Source: CBDCYS01 sp965226245
GTDB lineage: Bacteria > Acidobacteriota > Terriglobia > Bryobacterales > UBA6623
Length of the DNA stretch: 49,828 nt
Assembly (NCBI GenBank): GCA_965226245.1
Contig: CBDDCL010000001.1
Span: forward strand, 1 to 49,828
Reading direction: 5' to 3'
The notes beneath the pieces were generated by a model. That model was given only the letters and a program-made list of their open reading frames with translations, ran no database searches and was not told the origin of the DNA. Position numbers and translations under genes: made by a program. Positions 1 through 10,393 of this stretch are shown here, one piece after another (within the stretch, counting starts at the first letter, position 1; every line of letters starts with the position of its first letter).

Positions 1-1861
1 TCTCGGCGTCCGTCAGCCCCTCAATGATCTGCATGGGAGCCGCAGCGCGCGTGGCCCGTTTCAACGGCCCTTCCAAAAAGAGCGGAGCGCCTTGCTCGGT
101 CGCCCTGTCGATGCCGGTGCGTACCCATGAACCGGACAGGCTGTCGCCGCAGCGGAGGTGATGATCCAGGAAGCTCAACGGTGCGCCCACCGTGAAGGTG
201 TGCAGCCAGAGCGCGACCTTGGCCAGTTCGACGGCCATGGGGTTTTTATCGACGCCATAGACGCAGCGCTTGAGAACCATGCGCCGGACAATATGCCGGT
301 CGTCGAGCTGTTCCGCATCGATGGTCCAGCCGCGTTTCTCGGCGTTGGCCATGATCTTGTTGCGGATCACGTCGATCCTCTCGGTCAGAGGCGAAATGTA
401 GTCGTCCACCGAGGCTTCCGCCTCGGCCATGGCCGTTATCACCCGGTCGGCGAGATGGTCCACGAGGTTGACCAGAAAGTGCCCCGACCCCATGGCGGGG
501 TCGCAGATTTTCAGTTCGAGCAGTCTCTCGGCCGGATCGAGCTGTTTCAATTGGCCTATCCGGCGATCCTCGGGCAGATGGCTTGTAGCAAGCTCGGCAC
601 TTTTTGCAGTGAAAGCGTCCATGCGCGATCGGACCAGCGGTTCGATCGTTTCCTTGAGGATCAGGCCGACCAGATCGTCGGGCGTGTAGTAGCTGCCCGA
701 TCCCTTCCGCGCGAAGACATTCGGGCGGAAGGCTATCTCGCCGTCATCGCGGACGATCTCGTGTTCGAGCAAGCGCTCGTAGATCGAGCCGAGCTGCTGA
801 ACGCCGAGATCGCGATAGTTGATGTAGCGGCGACCCTCGTGGGTTTGTTCAAACGAAAGCGCATCAATGGCCTCGGCCATAACTTCATCGCCGAGCCGAA
901 TGTTGGTGAGCAGCGGTACGCGTTGCCGGTCGAAAAGCCCGCCGTTGTAGGGCGGCAGGCCGATGGAGGCGTCGCCTTGATCGATGGCCCGGCAAAGATC
1001 GTCGATGGCCGACCAGTATCGGGCGGCGCTCGCGGAGAAGACGTCATCCCGGTCTTTGCGCTGCCCGACATCACCGCGCACCTTCTCGCGTAGCGCGTAG
1101 TCGTCGTAGCGCTTGTTGCGGACGGGCAGAAGGTCGCGGTCCTCGGCATAGAGGATGAACAGGAGGCGGTAGAGAAGAATCAGGGCGGCTTCGCGCACTT
1201 TCGGCAACGGCGCCTCAGGCACGTCGGCGGCGATGGCGCGGGCAAGCCCAGGAAAGACCCGCTCGAAGACCAGAGCGGAAAGACTGGCGGCGACGCGTTC
1301 TTCGTAGAACCGGCCTTCCTCGATAGCGCGCTGGTGGAACGTGCGCGGATCGGTCGTCCCAGCGACGAAAGCCTCCCGCCGAAAGACGAGCACGAACACC
1401 TTAAGCCCATGGTGCCGCGCGGCGTCGGTGAGGGGGAACAGGCCGTCATTGTGGCCGGGGAGATTGAGAAGCGCCGCGAGATCGACTTCGAAGAACTGCT
1501 CCGAGACGGACCTAGCACCTTGGTAATAGAGCCGCCACCTTGCACCGTTGGTGAGGATGCCCCATCGCAGCTTGCCGGTCGTCAGATCGTCCACGCGCCG
1601 AAGGTAGCGGAGCATCTGAGTCGAGGGCGCGTTTTCCTCGCCCCGGCGTCCGGAGCGGCGGTCGAGCGGGCGCAGCCAGCGCTTGGACTCGACGACCGCG
1701 AGACCGAACTCATAGCGCTTCCATTCCTCGGTGAAGCCATTGGCACGGTCCTTAGCGGCGGCGTCTGTGAACAGCAGGCCGTCGGGTACGTCCTCGCGGC
1801 CTTGGGCGGAGAGGTGGCGACGCCGGGAAGCGCCGCCTTCAGGACTGGAACGCCGATGCAC
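1..1861 (-). pseudogene. Type IIG-like N6-adenine DNA methyltransferase, N-terminus lost, continues past left edge
   Basis: The minus strand is open without a stop from about 1861 to base 1 in the frame whose codons cover bases 2-4. It encodes a class I SAM-dependent adenine methyltransferase of the Eco57I/type IIG kind. Visible landmarks are a Type-IIG-style N-terminal region (GFTEEWKRYEFGLAVVESKR near 1680-1745), the conserved FILYAEDRDLLPVR stretch near 1110-1160, GSYYTPDDLVG near 675-710, motif I CDPAMGSGHFL near 475-510 and NPMAVELAKVALWL near 205-250. No good start codon exists: the upstream end runs out of frame into an ATPase gene, so the first part of the protein is missing. GTG at 1861 is the only nearby in-frame start. 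The catalytic NPPY motif would lie left of the window. It would methylate adenine in a target site and perhaps also cut, but a product without its N-terminus is unlikely to work. Identification from motifs is firm; the exact subtype is not. Confidence 0.75.
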
Positions 1862-2463
1862 ACGTCGAACTTCGCAAGCAACGGATCATTGACCGGCTTC
1901 AGCTCCTCGGTCAGGGCGGAAACGTCGGTGCGCAGATCCTCAAGGTCCGTTACTTCGAGAAGGGTCTTGAAGTAGGTCGCGCGGTCCTGCGGCCGGACCG
2001 AAAAAATATAGCTGAGCGTGTGCTGCGCCAGTACCGGGGCTTCAAGTGGCGGCTGGGAGAGGATGATGCCCAAACCGGCGAGATCGGCTTCGGAGCCCAC
2101 TTGGCCGTCAATTTCAAGGCGCGATTGGCAGTCCTGTTTCTTGGCATAGTCGGCAACCAGGACGCGCTTGATCTCGTGGGGCGTGCCATCGGGAGCCATG
2201 ATACGGGCCGCAACGTATACGTCCTGGCCGTCCGGAAGATGCGCGTTTCGGAGGCAGTCGGCAAACTCGTCTTGGCTGCTCGCCATAATCTCGCGCCGCG
2301 CGATGCGGCCCGTCAGCAAAAACTCGAAGGCTTCGGCAAGACTGGTCTTGCCCTTGCTGTTCGGACCCCAAACGACAGTGATGTCCATCGGCAGGTTGAG
2401 CGTCTGCTCAGTGACTCCGTACGCCCGGAAGCCTCGAACGGAAATTGATCTAATCCTTGTCAA
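1582..2463 (-). pseudogene. SMC/RecN-like AAA ATPase, truncated and fused out of frame to the methyltransferase
   Basis: The first ~205 residues are the N-terminal lobe of an SbcC/RecN-type ATPase. They start TRIRSISVRGFRAYG, followed by a Walker A (GPNSKGKTS, residues ~33-41) and a Q-loop-like region. The start would be TTG at 2463. After LKAALPG (about 1840) the reading turns into low-quality Ser/Arg/Pro-rich sequence to the stop at 1582, because the DNA there codes for the methyltransferase in another frame. The ATPase therefore lacks its coiled coil and C-terminal lobe (Walker B, signature) and cannot form a nucleotide-binding site. A deletion joining two neighbouring genes explains this best. 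Related ATPases sit in DNA repair and restriction operons, and a remnant of an Mre11/SbcD-like nuclease start lies at 31951. Confidence 0.7.
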
Positions 2464-2638
2464 AGCTGTTTCTTACCTGTTCGAGCCGTTCTTTCAGAAC
2501 TGCCACCATCGACTCGCGCGGACTGGCGGTTCCGGGGGAATGATGCGCCCGGACAAGACGCGCGGTGAGCGAGCCGTCCTTCAAATGTTTCAATAGGCGG
2601 TCAATGTTGTTCGGCTCTTTGGGTCGGCGGGCATGGGT
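2450..2638 (-). pseudogene. C-terminal remnant of an unknown gene upstream of the ATPase
   Basis: An open frame of 63 codons ends with TAG at 2450-2452, overlapping the ATPase start, as in a tight operon. It reads ...NNIDRLLKHLKDGSLTAR... and ends ...KERLEQVRNSFDKD. It has no ATG and is cut on its upstream side, next to the end of the integrase gene. I do not recognise the family. The helical, charged composition looks coding. The integrase segment probably displaced the 5' part of this gene. Confidence 0.4.
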
Positions 2639-2657
2639 CTAAACTCTCATTCTGAAC

Positions 2658-3578
2658 CTAAATGGCGATTCTCTCTACCTCATCGAGAGAGATCTCTTCC
2701 TGTCTTCGGTCGTAGAGCATGGTGGTGCGGGGGGACTGGTGGTTGGCGATGTGCTGCGCGGTTTCCAGGGTGCCGTTGTTCTTGAGGTAGGCGGTGATGC
2801 CGGTGGCGCGGAAGGTGTGGTTGCCGATGCGGGTCTGGATGCCGGCGGCTTTGGCGCGCCGCTGAATCATGCGGTAGGCGTCTTGCTGCCACAAGGGCTT
2901 GGCGGTGAGCTGGCCGGTGCGGCCGGCGGCGGTCCGGAAAAGCGTCCCGTCGAGATCCTCGGCAATGCCGGCTGCGGCGAGGTAGGAGTCGAGATACAGC
3001 TCCAGGTTGTGATGACAGGGGACTACATGCTCCTTGCCGCCCTTCTCGTGCAGCCGGACCCAGCCGCGGCGTCCCTGCACGAAGTAGTCCCGGACCCTCA
3101 TCCGCAAGACGGCGCTGACGCGGGCGAAGGTGTAGACCATGGCGCCGATGAGCGCCCGATCGCGCAAACCAACCAGCAAGGGTTCCCGGGTTTCGGTTCC
3201 ATCGCCGTGCTGCACGGTCCGGACGGTCCGGATGCTGTCGAGCAAGGCGCGGGCTTCCTCTGCAGTCAACACCGGCGTCTTGCCCGTCTTGAGGGAGTAT
3301 TTGGGGCCGCGCACGGCATGGGCCGGGTTCAGCTGCAGGATATGGCCGGTGACCAGCCAGTCAAACAGAACGCGAAGCGCCGCCAGGTGCTGCTTGACGG
3401 TGGCCGGGGCCAGTTGGCCCTGCAGGTCCTGAATGAAAGCGGCGACGTGGACCGGCTGCACCTCGGCGAGCTGTCCGATGCGGTGATCCTGACACCAGGC
3501 CGCAAAGCGGCGGGCGGCATTGAGGTAGGCGCGGCGGGTGTGGGGGTTGTTGAGCTGAGCGGTGAAGAACTCCAGCAT
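2658..3578 (-). CDS. Tyrosine recombinase / site-specific integrase (left copy)
   Basis: This 306-residue protein has an N-terminal SAM-like DNA-binding domain (residues ~1-100, NNPHTRRAYLNAARRFAAWC) and a C-terminal catalytic domain. The catalytic set is visible: Arg in FARVSA (~155), Lys in EKGGKEHVV (~180), His-x-x-Arg in NHTFRATG (~255), a second His in AQHIANHQSP and the nucleophile Tyr in MLYDRRQEE near the C-terminus. It would cut and rejoin DNA at specific sites. The chosen ATG at 3578 begins right at the SAM-like domain. A second ATG at 3663 in another frame gives a plausible N-terminal extension (MSTELTISPGTEQQPRSTFH) that would need a one-base shift near 3600, so the N-terminus may be longer or damaged. 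It points outward from the accessory block, as does the second recombinase at 40475. Confidence 0.9.
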   Translation of the reverse strand: MLEFFTAQLNNPHTRRAYLNAARRFAAWCQDHRIGQLAEVQPVHVAAFIQDLQGQLAPATVKQHLAALRVLFDWLVTGHILQLNPAHAVRGPKYSLKTGKTPVLTAEEARALLDSIRTVRTVQHGDGTETREPLLVGLRDRALIGAMVYTFARVSAVLRMRVRDYFVQGRRGWVRLHEKGGKEHVVPCHHNLELYLDSYLAAAGIAEDLDGTLFRTAAGRTGQLTAKPLWQQDAYRMIQRRAKAAGIQTRIGNHTFRATGITAYLKNNGTLETAQHIANHQSPRTTMLYDRRQEEISLDEVERIAI

Positions 3579-3805
3579 GCGCTTTGCTGCCTGTGGGGTG
3601 GGCGTGAAAAGTGGAGCGGGGTTGCTGTTCTGTGCCGGGGGAAATGGTCAGTTCAGTGCTCATGGCGAGGCCTCCGTGAGCGATCCTTAGTAGGGCTTGA
3701 GTAGCGTGTGATAATGTCCTTTATAACACCCTACCTAACCCATTCTCAATCCCCCTTTTCCTTTGGCGGAGGCAGGTCAGGGATGGGATCGAAGACGGCG
3801 ACGCT
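3579..3805. other. Intergenic region upstream of the left integrase
   Basis: This is an AT-richer stretch (around 3700-3760) that contrasts with the GC-rich surroundings. It would hold the integrase promoter and possibly its attachment site. I see no convincing repeat or operator in it. Confidence 0.3.
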
Positions 3806-4042
3806 GTGATCTGCTGGGCGGCACCGACCGATCAAGGTTTCGACTTCGACACCGTGGGAATCAATCGCCGAATGCCTCGGGAGTTTGACGGGCTGAAGCT
3901 CGTCAGCTTTGCGCCGCCGCCAAGCGGAATGTTGGTAGAAATCAAAGCCACTTACAAGTCACCCTGTATCAATGACATAGTGATTAGACTGTTCCCCGCA
4001 AGCGCGGGGATGAAAAGAAAGGGAATTACAAATGAAGGTTGA
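3806..4042 (+). CDS. Hypothetical ORF containing a CRISPR-like repeat
   Basis: This 78-codon frame is open, and also open further upstream (…GIEDGDAVICWAAPTDQGFD…). The first ~60 residues have a plausible amino-acid mix. The end is read through a CRISPR-like repeat at 3991-4014, so the last ~20 residues are not a natural protein end. It may be a gene fragment whose 3' end was replaced, or not a gene at all. I recognise no family. Confidence 0.25.
   Translation: MICWAAPTDQGFDFDTVGINRRMPREFDGLKLVSFAPPPSGMLVEIKATYKSPCINDIVIRLFPASAGMKRKGITNEG
3991..4014 (+). repeat. Isolated type I-E-like CRISPR repeat
   Basis: The sequence GTTCCCCGCAAGCGCGGGGA followed by TGAA has the stem and the ends of the widespread type I-E repeat. 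It stands alone: no second copy lies 61 bp away on either side, and there are no cas genes in the window. Related single repeats occur at 41901, 42305, 42364 and 45534. Confidence 0.65.
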
Positions 4043-4138
4043 CGTTCACGCCCGCCTGCCCTACCCTTCGAGATGCGCGTGGACCGACACTGGGCTGCTC
4101 GCTCAACAAGATTCTCATTCTAGACAGGAGAGTTGCCC

Positions 4139-5338
<1,200 letters not shown>

Positions 5339-5383
5339 TCAAGGATCGTCGGGTCGTTCGGAGCGAAGCGATAATAAGTGAAA

Positions 5384-5407
5384 ACGCCCCGGCAGCAACC
5401 GGGGCGT
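5384..5407. terminator. Rho-independent terminator hairpin
   Basis: The arms ACGCCCCGG and CCGGGGCGT (9 bp, perfect) flank a 6-base loop. The A-run to its left becomes a T-run on the minus strand, so termination is best for leftward transcripts. It may also end the lipoprotein mRNA. Confidence 0.75.
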
Positions 5408-5452
5408 CAACTTAAGTGGTCGGTTGCGAGCCGACCGGAAAGGCATTGCCCA

Positions 5453-5509
5453 TGCCAGAACAGGTGAAGTCTACCTTCATCCAGCATTACCGTCAAGAGG
5501 TTGCTTGAT
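5453..5509 (+). CDS. Possible 18-residue upstream ORF coupled to the zinc-ribbon gene
   Basis: An ATG ORF of 18 residues ends in TGA, which overlaps the next ATG by one base. It could be a leader peptide or chance. Its only support is the overlap. Confidence 0.25.
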
Positions 5510-5693
5510 GGCGGCAAAGCGACCCTATACGCTCATCTGCCGCCGCTGTCAGCGAGTCCCTGAACTCGTCGGCGAGGAAGGTCACCGTGAAGTGCATTGC
5601 GCCCAATGCGGAGTTAGGGGCGAAAAGGGGCGTTGGTGCATGAATCGCCTTGACCCTTCCGGCGAGCTTCGAGCTGGCTTCAGTGAAGCGTGA
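5508..5693 (+). CDS. Small zinc-ribbon protein
   Basis: This encodes 61 residues with two CxxC knuckles (CRRCQ and CAQCG), the pattern of a one-zinc ribbon. The ATG at 5508 overlaps the stop of an 18-codon ORF at 5453-5509 (MPEQVKSTFIQHYRQEVA) in a TGATG arrangement, which suggests translational coupling. I recognise no specific family. It lies just outside the left end of the conjugation block. Confidence 0.5.
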   Translation: MAAKRPYTLICRRCQRVPELVGEEGHREVHCAQCGVRGEKGRWCMNRLDPSGELRAGFSEA

Positions 5694-5821
5694 GAGGTCG
5701 CGGCTGACAAACTACCTATATCTCACATAATAATAGGCTTACTAGAAAACTGCTATCCGCCGACCCCTTTTCGGTTAGCGGGCCACAGGCATGGTCTGGG
5801 CGTGTTTCGAGGTGCGATTGA

Positions 5822-6010
5822 CTATTCATGCACCAAAGCTACTCCGAGCAGTCGCACCGTTTGCAGTGAGTCGTCCAGCCAAACGCGGATCGTGTCGCCG
5901 TCTATCACCCTGACGACGACCGCGTTTTCCGAATGGGCCGGGACGCTCCATAAAAGCAGGCCCAAGCCAAAGAGCAAGATAAACAGCCCGGCCCGCCGAA
6001 CTGGGTTCAT
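5822..6010 (-). pseudogene. Thermonuclease (SNase-like) N-terminal fragment
   Basis: The gene starts at ATG 6010, overlapping the VirB11 stop (TAATG), so it is the last gene of the conjugation operon. It has a signal peptide/TM (LFILLFGLGLLLWSVPAHS) and then the first strands of a staphylococcal-nuclease fold (VVVRVIDGDTIRVWLD…VRLLGV). The protein stops after 62 residues, just before the family's DTPE motif and all later catalytic residues. The coding sequence is cut at about 5835, which marks the left end of the conjugation block. Complete homologues often sit at the end of such operons. Confidence 0.7.
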
Positions 6011-6967
6011 TAACGTGCTGGAATCTTTTTGAGTCGCTGGATTTTCCATTTGTTCTCCTTTGCCTCGTAGCCCTTCACAAACGCCGCTTCCTCGACGAAG
6101 CGCCGTCCATCGCTCCGGGTCATATGAATGACCATCGCAATGCCGTCCACCACGCCCCTACAGGTGACTTCCCAGGGCAGCTCCCCGCCGCCTTGCATGG
6201 CGCAACTGGCAAGCCGGGACAAGGCCGTTTCGGCGTTGTTGGCGTGTACGGTGGTAAGCGAGCCGCCGTGTCCGGTGTTGAGGGCTTGGAGCAGGTCCGC
6301 GGCTCTCGCCTCCTCGCACCTCTCCCACCACGATGTGATCCGGGCGGTGACGCAAGGCATGGCGCACCAGGTCCCGGATCGTGACGGCTCCGGTTGAGAG
6401 TCCGCGAGCCTCGAAGCGGACGCAATTGGAGTGTTCGATGCGAAGTTCCAGGGTGTCCTCGATGGCGACAATGCGCTCGTCGTCGGGCAACAATTCGATG
6501 AGCGCGTTCAACAGCGTGGTCTTGCCTGATCCGGTCCCGCCGGAAACCAGAATGTTCCGGCGGGTGTGCAGCATCTTTTCCGCCGCTTCCTTCACGTTCT
6601 TGGGGAGCGCCCCTTGTTCAACCAGGTCCGCCGCCGAGAATGACCGTTTACCAAACCTCCGAACGGTGATGGCAACTTTCGGGCTGGCCGGTGGAACACA
6701 GATGGCAACCCGCGAGCCGTCGTCCAGGCGGGCATCGACGATGGGAGCCGTGGCCGGGTCCAGGCCGAGAGGCCGGGCGATATGGATGGCGGCCCTTTGA
6801 AGCGCCGCGGCGGTCAGCAGCGGGGCATCGAGAGAGTAGAGTTTTCCATGTCCTTCGATCCAGACGTTGTGTGGGCCGTTAATCATGATCTCGCTCACGT
6901 CCGGGTCTTCCAGCACGTCCTCCAGGCCGGGCAGGAAGGGTTTCAATAGTTCCAGGCCGTCGCTCAT
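6010..6967 (-). pseudogene. virB11: VirB11-like conjugation ATPase with one apparent frameshift
   Basis: This hexameric ATPase powers the type IV secretion channel from the cytoplasmic face. It starts with MSDGLELLKPFLPGLEDVLE at 6967, overlapping the stop of the coupling-protein gene by 4 bases. The N-terminal domain (…EIMINGPHNVWIEGHGKL…) is followed by a Walker A (VSGGTGSGKTTLLN, residue ~150), an Asp box (AIEDTLEL) and Walker B/His-box sequence (HIVVGEVR). Just after that, at about 6310-6320, the frame must change by one base to continue with ARAADLLQALNTGHGGSLTT and the normal C-terminus ending at 6010. Either the gene is broken or the sequence has a one-base error in the cgaggaggcgag stretch. 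Confidence 0.8.
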
Positions 6968-9011
6968 ATCTTCCCCTGGCCCTTCGCCTTCCAGTAGGAG
7001 AGCGTCCGGGGCAGGTAGTGCGGCTTGAGGTAAACGCGGGTCGGCGCAAGCGACTGAGCGCCGTCGTAAGGCAGACAGATGGCCTGGCAGTTGGAGAGCA
7101 GGGCAAACTCGCGGGGCTGAAATACCGCCTCGCGCTGCTCCCGGAAGGATTTGCTGGCCCCTACGCTGCCTTGCCCGCCGCCGGCCTGGGCCGAGAGCAG
7201 GGAGACCTCGCTTTGCTTGGCCGATTCGGTGATGGTGTAGGAGGGTTTGATCTTGGCGACTTGTCCGCATAGAGCTGAGGCGGTTGTTGCGCTGGCATCA
7301 TCGCTCAAGGAAAGGAATATCCGGGTGCGAAGGGTCTGCAACAGGGTGCGCCAGGCTTCCGAGCTGCCGAGTACAGAGCGCAGCGAAGAAATAGATTGGG
7401 TGGCGACAATCGGGATGCAGCGGCATTGCCGGGTGAGGGCAAAGGATTTCTCGTCACCGCTCGGATCGTCCTCGCCCACGGAAGCGAAAGACTGGTATTC
7501 GTCGCAGATGAACAAGGCCGGCCGGAAGTATTTGTCCGGTTCAGCTTTCATCTGCGCCGGTCGCCGCAGAAGCGATTGCAGCCAGGCGTTTTTGAGCATT
7601 ACGCCTACAGCGCGGGACAGGGCCGGATTGGTTCCGGCGGGCATGTTCAAGGCCAGCACCTTGCCCGACTCGATCAGCTCATCGAGGGGTGGCAAGCTCT
7701 GACGCACTTTCATCCCAAGTCCAGGCGGACGAACTTGTGGGGGTCGTCGGGGTCGTCTTGGACGGCGGAGCTGGGGCTGGCTCCTTGGGCTTTGGCGGAC
7801 AGAACACTCTGGCCACGTCCGGCAGGTCGAATATGGAAAGGAACACGGATATTCCCTCGACTATGCTCGACCGGATTTTGTTGTCGATCATTCCCCAGTC
7901 GTGTTGATACCAGCGATTGACGGCTTCGACTCGCTGCCGGATTTCTTCGCCAACCATGCTCTCGCTCCACTTAGTTTCGTATTTGATATTGAGTTCTTTG
8001 AGTTGGGATTCAACCGCCGGAGAGTGGTGTTTCTGATAGGTTCCCTCCTGTAGATTCCCAATCCATTTCCCGGCGGCGAGCGCGTCCAGGTTGGAGCCGT
8101 AATCTGCGCTGGAAATGAAAAGCGTTCCCGATCTGCCGCTGCCGGACATACGCCTCGGCTGCTTTGATTTTGGCCGCGAACAGTTCCTTGTCGATGGCGC
8201 AGTGATAGACCTGCCGAAGTGTGACCCACTGGTCGGGTAAAACCCGGTGTAGTTCGATGATCCAGCGGACCAGATTGGTGTAAGCCTGTTGCCAGAACGG
8301 CTCCTTGCCCTTGCCGAACAACTGATTGAGCAGGGATGAAACGGTGTAGGCCAGCGAGTAGGAATCGAGCACTTTTGTGGAGAGTGGATTCCACTGCCAG
8401 CGGCCATCCATTCCCAGCTCGATGTAGTCATCTTCCCGTCCGGCATCGGCCAGGATTTTCCGTATGTCATGGCAGAAATCGCCCTTGACTTCCAGCACCA
8501 GAGCCGCCGCCCGGAGCTGTGGCTCCTTCGCCTGCCAGGACAAGATTTGCTGTGCGAACGGGTGCATACAAGCTGAGGTTTTGCCGGACCCGACAGCGCC
8601 GAAGATTGCCACTCCGGTATAGAGTCCGCGCTCCGGGATTACGAGCCATTTAGGGTTGGGGATCTCGACGGCTTTGACCGGGTGGTGAACCTCCCCGACA
8701 ACGATGCCCGGCCCGGCGTCTTTTTTGGGAGAAAGGGGCCAATCGGGCAGCACCTTGTAGGAGGGCAGATGGTCCTCCATTTTCTCAAACCAGACGTGGT
8801 AGACAGTGTTGATAATCAGCCCGCCGACAACGACTGCGACGGCGGGCGCGACGTAATACCAGCGGACAACCCAGATGTAGAAGTTGGGGGTGTGGTAGAG
8901 CAGTAAATCGAGCAGCGGTTCCTCGCCGGGCATGGGAAAAGGCCGGTAGATGAAACCCCAAGCGGAGCAGCAAAACCCTCCAAATATGAGGACCGGATAG
9001 CGCCATTTCAT
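6964..9011 (-). pseudogene. virD4: VirD4/TraG-type coupling protein with two apparent frameshifts
   Basis: The coupling ATPase brings the relaxase-DNA complex to the secretion channel. It starts at ATG 9011 with membrane segments (residues ~5-25 and ~50-75), then an ATPase core with Walker A (AIFGAVGSGKTSACM, residue ~155). Reading breaks near 8125 (…AYVRQRQIGNAF against …SGTLFISSADYGSNLDALA…) and again near 7715 (…VARVFCPPKP… against …LPPLDELIESGKVLALN…). The last third, with Walker B (ALFICDEYQSFAS) and the family C-terminus, ends at 6964. All pieces together cover a full-length TraG of about 680 residues. As sequenced, no intact protein is made. Confidence 0.8.
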
Positions 9012-9058
9012 GGGGTTTTCCTCCGGCGCGTCAGCGCCCGCTTGGGGTCGGTGGCCGA

Positions 9059-9191
9059 AGCCTTCCCGCAGGGATAAATTGGACGATAGCGACCCCCAAA
9101 GGGGGGGTACAGGGTTTGGAACAAACACTGGAACAAACCCCCACCCCTGCGTGCCGCACCAGCGGCAAAAAAGGGGGGGTCGCTATCGTCC
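9059..9191. other. Candidate origin of transfer (oriT) region
   Basis: Upstream of the coupling-protein gene a perfect 17-bp inverted repeat (GGACGATAGCGACCCCC at 9081-9097, complement at 9175-9191) encloses 77 bp. A 23-bp core next to the left arm (9059-9081; on the minus strand it contains ATCCCTGCGGG) recurs exactly at 42650-42672. ATCCCTGC resembles the nic core ATCCTGC of MOBP plasmids. Position, inverted repeat and duplication suggest oriT or a control region. No relaxase is present to confirm it. Confidence 0.45.
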
Positions 9192-9423
9192 TGCTCGTTC
9201 CGTCTGTATCGTCACTCGCTGGCCGGTCTACCACTGCCAAGTGACTGCCCGGCAGCGAGATAGCAAAATGGGCCGTGGAACAAACAAACGCTGATTCTTG
9301 GAACAACCCCCCCCTGACTAAGTTCCAAGCTGGATCGGCACGGCCCCTAGACCCCGGAAGGCACAAAAACGGTCCAGCTTTCCACCGCTCATGTCACCGC
9401 CTCCAGGGACTCCATATTGCGGT
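9192..9423. other. Intergenic region within the conjugation operon
   Basis: This continues the 400-bp non-coding gap between the coupling-protein gene and the next operon gene. It holds C-runs and G-runs and two imperfect GGAACAA-type repeats (around 9275-9310, also 9118-9135). I see no coding sequence. Confidence 0.4.
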
Positions 9424-10391
9424 TTACAGGTCCACATCCAGCATCCTCAAACGGCTCGAAACCCATATCTCGTAGCTGTCAATCGCGGCTTCTGGTTCCA
9501 CCTTCGACTTGGGAAGTTTTCTTAATGCGAGCAACCGCATTGACGCTGCCTGAACACCGCCGTACTTGGCCATGAATATTGTGTCAACTTTGAGAATCGC
9601 GTTCTCGATCAACTGCATTTCAGCTTTCACGTCCGGGTCGTCCTGGGTCGGCCCTTCGGCTATTTGTTCGACTTGTTTACCCGCTCCCTTGCTCCACCGT
9701 TTCAGCGCCGTCTCGGAGCGTATTGTGTCGTCAAAGTCCAAGCCGATTGCTACCACCTGAACCTTGATGCCTTTCCCCCGCAAAGCCCTCCAAAGCCACT
9801 CGTGAGCCGCGCCCCAGGAGCGCAGTTCGGTGTCGGTGGTATTGCCCGGATCGATGTAGACGAAGGTGGCGGATTTGGCATCGCCGCGATGGGCAGTTTG
9901 AGGGCAAAGTAGCGGGTTTGTTTCTTCACGGCTCCGTGATAGATGCGGCTGGGAATCCGGTTGCGGTCGATGCCCAGCAGATCAAAGAAAGCGACCTTTT
10001 CCTGCTCGGTGGGAAGCCAGGGAAGCACCGGGTGTTCCAGAACGTAATCGAGCGAGAGTAGCCGCCGGAGAAGCAAGGAATCGTCCGCCTCCCGGCGGTG
10101 CCGGACGTTCTCAATTCCAAGCTCCCGGTAGAGCGGTTTATGAGAAATCCGGCAACCCTTTGCTCCGCCGTGTTTGTTGGGTAGAGCAAACTCCACGGCA
10201 ACGCCGCGCTCCACAAGATCGCGCACAAAGCGCACTGGCCCGGTTCCTCTGGCACCCTCGAAGAAATGGCAGAATTGCGGCCTCGTGAATACGCCGCTGT
10301 GGAGACAGACAAGGGCAACCCATTCCGCCTCTCGGCCAGTCAAACCGAACGGCTTTAGCTTCTTTTCTCGTTCAAGGAGATGAGCAATCAT
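9424..10391 (-). pseudogene. Conserved conjugation-operon protein of unknown function, frameshifted
   Basis: The first ~170 residues (MIAHLLEREKKLKPFGLTGR… to …TRYFALKLPIA) and the last ~150 (GDAKSATFVYIDPGNTTDTE… to …SSRLRMLDVDL) lie in neighbouring frames, joined by an apparent one-base shift near 9885. Together they make a ~320-residue soluble protein. The first half looks like a winged-helix region (RPQFCHFFEGARGTGPVRFVRDLVERGVAVEF), as in replication or relaxation accessory proteins. The second half is mixed alpha/beta. No family name can be given. It sits between VirB8 and the coupling protein, 2 bp from virB8. Confidence 0.6.
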
Positions 10392-10393
10392 TA

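Noticed and set aside
158..1093. A 311-codon open frame on the plus strand
   Set aside because: It is antisense to a methyltransferase frame with clear motifs (CDPAMGSGHFL, FILYAEDRD) and has no family features itself.
9173..9179. G-runs as a G-quadruplex
   Set aside because: Only one or two runs lie close together; the inverted repeat explains the arrangement better.
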